From NCBI GenBank assembly GCA_965204295.1, contig OZ241973.1, forward strand, positions 1,674,001 through 1,738,000: a stretch of 64,000 nucleotides of DNA, given 5' to 3'. Under the pieces are notes generated by a model. That model was not told where the DNA came from, made no database searches, and worked only from the letters and a program-made list of their open reading frames with translations. The translations under genes were made by a program, and so were the position numbers. This document shows, in pieces, positions 62,507 to 64,000 of the stretch (position 1 is its first letter; each line of letters opens with the position of its first letter). The DNA comes from JAWKWH01 sp965204295. Its GTDB lineage: Bacteria > Pseudomonadota > Alphaproteobacteria > Rhizobiales > Rhizobiaceae.

Positions 62507-63907
62507 ATGGTCGACCAAAACGATTATCTGATTGCAGATCTCTCGCTCTCGGACTGGGGACGCAAGGAGATCGAAATCGCCGAAACGGAGATGCCGGGAT
62601 TGATCGCCTGCCGCGATGAATTCGGCGGGGCGCAACCGCTCAAGGGCGCCCGCGTTTCAGGCTCGCTGCACATGACAATCCAGACCGCCGTGCTGGTCGA
62701 GACCCTTAAGGCGCTTGGCGCGGATGTTCGCTGGGCGTCCTGCAACATTTTTTCCACCCAGGATCACGCCGCCGCCGCTATCGCCGCCGGCGGTACGCCG
62801 GTTTTTGCGGTGAAGGGTGAAACGCTTGAAGAGTATTGGTCTTATACCGATCGGATTTTCAATTGGCCGGACGGCGAACCGTCGAACATGATTCTCGACG
62901 ATGGCGGCGATGCCACCATGTATATCCTCATCGGCGCCCGCGCCGAAGCCGGAGAAGAGGTGTTGTCGAAACCCGGCAATGAAGAGGAGGAAATTCTGTT
63001 CGCCCGGATCAGGAAGCGGATGGAATCGACGCCGGGATTCTTCACCGGACAACGCGACGCTATCAGAGGCGTGACGGAAGAAACCACCACGGGCGTCAAC
63101 CGGCTGTATCAGTTACAGAAGAAGGGCCTCCTTCCCTTCCCCGCAATCAATGTCAATGACTCCGTCACCAAATCCAAATTCGACAACAAATATGGCTGCC
63201 GTGAATCGCTGGTTGACGGCATCCGCCGCGGCACGGATGTGATGATGGCCGGAAAGGTTGCCGTTGTTTGCGGTTACGGTGATGTGGGCAAGGGATCGTC
63301 CGCATCGCTTCGCGGCGCCGGCGCGCGCGTTCAGGTGACCGAAGTCGATCCGATTTGCGCGCTACAGGCGGCGATGGACGGGTATGAGGTCGTAACTCTT
63401 GATGACGCCGCACCGACCGCCGACATCGTGATCACGACAACCGGCAACAAGGACGTCATCACCATCGACCACATGCGTAGAATGAAGGACATGGCGATCG
63501 TCGGCAATATCGGCCATTTCGACAATGAGATTCAGGTCGAGGCGTTGCGTAACCTGAAATGGACCAATGTAAAACCCCAGGTGGACATGATCGAGTTTCC
63601 TGACGGCAATCGCATGCTTCTGTTGTCCGAGGGCCGTTTGCTCAACCTGGGAAACGCGACCGGCCATCCGAGTTTTGTCATGTCTGCTTCGTTCACCAAC
63701 CAGGTGCTGGCGCAGATCGAGCTTTTCTCCAAGGGTGAGCGATACGACAAAACGGTACACGTGCTACCCAAATATCTCGATGAGAAGGTGGCCCGGCTGC
63801 ATCTCGACAAGCTTGGCGCGAATTTGACCAGATTGTCGGAAGAACAGGCCGGCTATATTGGCGTCGAAACCACCGGCCCGTACAAGCCGGAACACTATAG
63901 ATACTGA
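62507..63907 (+). CDS. ahcY: S-adenosylhomocysteine hydrolase
   Basis: 466 residues from ATG 62507 (MVDQNDYLIADLSLSDWG), the family start. The NAD-binding motif is GYGDVGKGSSASLRGAGARV. Substrate-site segments TIQTAVLVETLKALGA and SCNIFSTQDHAAAA are present. The C-terminus GPYKPEHYRY completes the partner subunit's active site. It splits SAH to adenosine and homocysteine, keeping methylation going. Confidence 0.96.
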   Translation: MVDQNDYLIADLSLSDWGRKEIEIAETEMPGLIACRDEFGGAQPLKGARVSGSLHMTIQTAVLVETLKALGADVRWASCNIFSTQDHAAAAIAAGGTPVFAVKGETLEEYWSYTDRIFNWPDGEPSNMILDDGGDATMYILIGARAEAGEEVLSKPGNEEEEILFARIRKRMESTPGFFTGQRDAIRGVTEETTTGVNRLYQLQKKGLLPFPAINVNDSVTKSKFDNKYGCRESLVDGIRRGTDVMMAGKVAVVCGYGDVGKGSSASLRGAGARVQVTEVDPICALQAAMDGYEVVTLDDAAPTADIVITTTGNKDVITIDHMRRMKDMAIVGNIGHFDNEIQVEALRNLKWTNVKPQVDMIEFPDGNRMLLLSEGRLLNLGNATGHPSFVMSASFTNQVLAQIELFSKGERYDKTVHVLPKYLDEKVARLHLDKLGANLTRLSEEQAGYIGVETTGPYKPEHYRY

Positions 63908-63936
63908 AGTTCGCCTGAACAGACACGATATATTGT

Positions 63937-63975
63937 GGCCGGATGGCATTCATGCCGCCCGGCCTTTATTTTTGC
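63937..63975 (+). terminator. Rho-independent terminator after ahcY
   Basis: Stem GGCCGG (63937-63942) pairs with CCGGCC (63959-63964), with an inner GGCA-TTCA-TGCC hairpin, followed by TTTATTTTT. It begins 29 bases after the ahcY stop. Confidence 0.9.
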
Positions 63976-64000
63976 GCCAATCGTTCTTCACGCCGATTCG

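Noticed and set aside
1..64000. CRISPR array, rRNA, tRNA, prophage or integrase
   Set aside because: No regularly spaced repeats, tRNA-like cloverleaf, rRNA or phage structural gene was recognised on reading; a tRNA search program was not available to confirm.

Overview
The window is a GC-rich chromosomal stretch of an alphaproteobacterium of the Rhizobiales (Hyphomicrobiales), closest in style to Phyllobacteriaceae/Rhizobiaceae. Signs of this are the hslU-hslV / hisB-DUF2628-hisH-hisA-hisF-hisE-coaA block, the mutS-glnD-murJ-trpS-USP-Nfu block, the chvI-chvG-PTS-ahcY block, and an ery-type erythritol locus like those of Brucella and Sinorhizobium. The genus cannot be fixed from the sequence alone.

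Region 1 (1-15.3 kb) is a plus-strand polyol operon. It holds the end of a sugar ABC importer with two different ATPases, then eryA, a D-2-hydroxyacid dehydrogenase, a FucA-like class II aldolase, a decayed IS110 element, eryB, a second class II aldolase, a second FGGY kinase, a HAD-IIA protein, eryC, an iron-type alcohol dehydrogenase, eryH and eryI. The five ery enzymes suffice on paper to turn erythritol into D-erythrose 4-phosphate; the interspersed genes suggest a further polyol or acid-sugar branch. The minus-strand regulator eryD (15.5-16.5 kb) follows. Region 2 (16.6-27.6 kb), read away from eryD across inverted-repeat operators, is a second carbohydrate module: permeases, Tat-type binding protein, SDR, MalK-type ATPase, aldolase-SDR fusion, sn-glycerol-1-phosphate dehydrogenase-like enzyme, HAD phosphatase and a xylulokinase-like FGGY kinase. 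Its substrate is unknown and it is the best candidate here for an undescribed pathway. An IS5-type remnant closes it.

Region 3 (28.4-44.8 kb) is mostly core: carD, then minus-strand nfu, USP, trpS, a large MscS channel coupled to a membrane 2Fe-2S protein, murJ, glnD and mutS, and divergently a malic enzyme with a phosphotransacetylase-like tail. Region 4 (44.8-48.2 kb) is a decayed accessory patch: a DUF6998-like gene with an in-frame stop, a YaaC-like gene with several lesions, and a stand-alone Lrp/AsnC effector domain.

Region 5 (48.2-55.5 kb) has hslU, a truncated GNAT gene, hslV and the histidine genes plus coaA. Region 6 (55.5-64 kb) has alkB, a LysM/BON remnant, arfB, a pckA pseudogene (nonsense codon plus internal deletion), chvI-chvG, PTS EIIA-Man, HPr and ahcY. 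hprK, normally between chvG and the EIIA gene, is not in its usual place.

Taken together the window shows active gene loss: at least six broken genes or mobile-element remnants. Loss of pckA and of the syntenic hprK changes the expected route from C4 acids to PEP, while a complete erythritol-to-erythrose-4-phosphate path and a malic enzyme are kept. No rRNA, tRNA or CRISPR array was seen.
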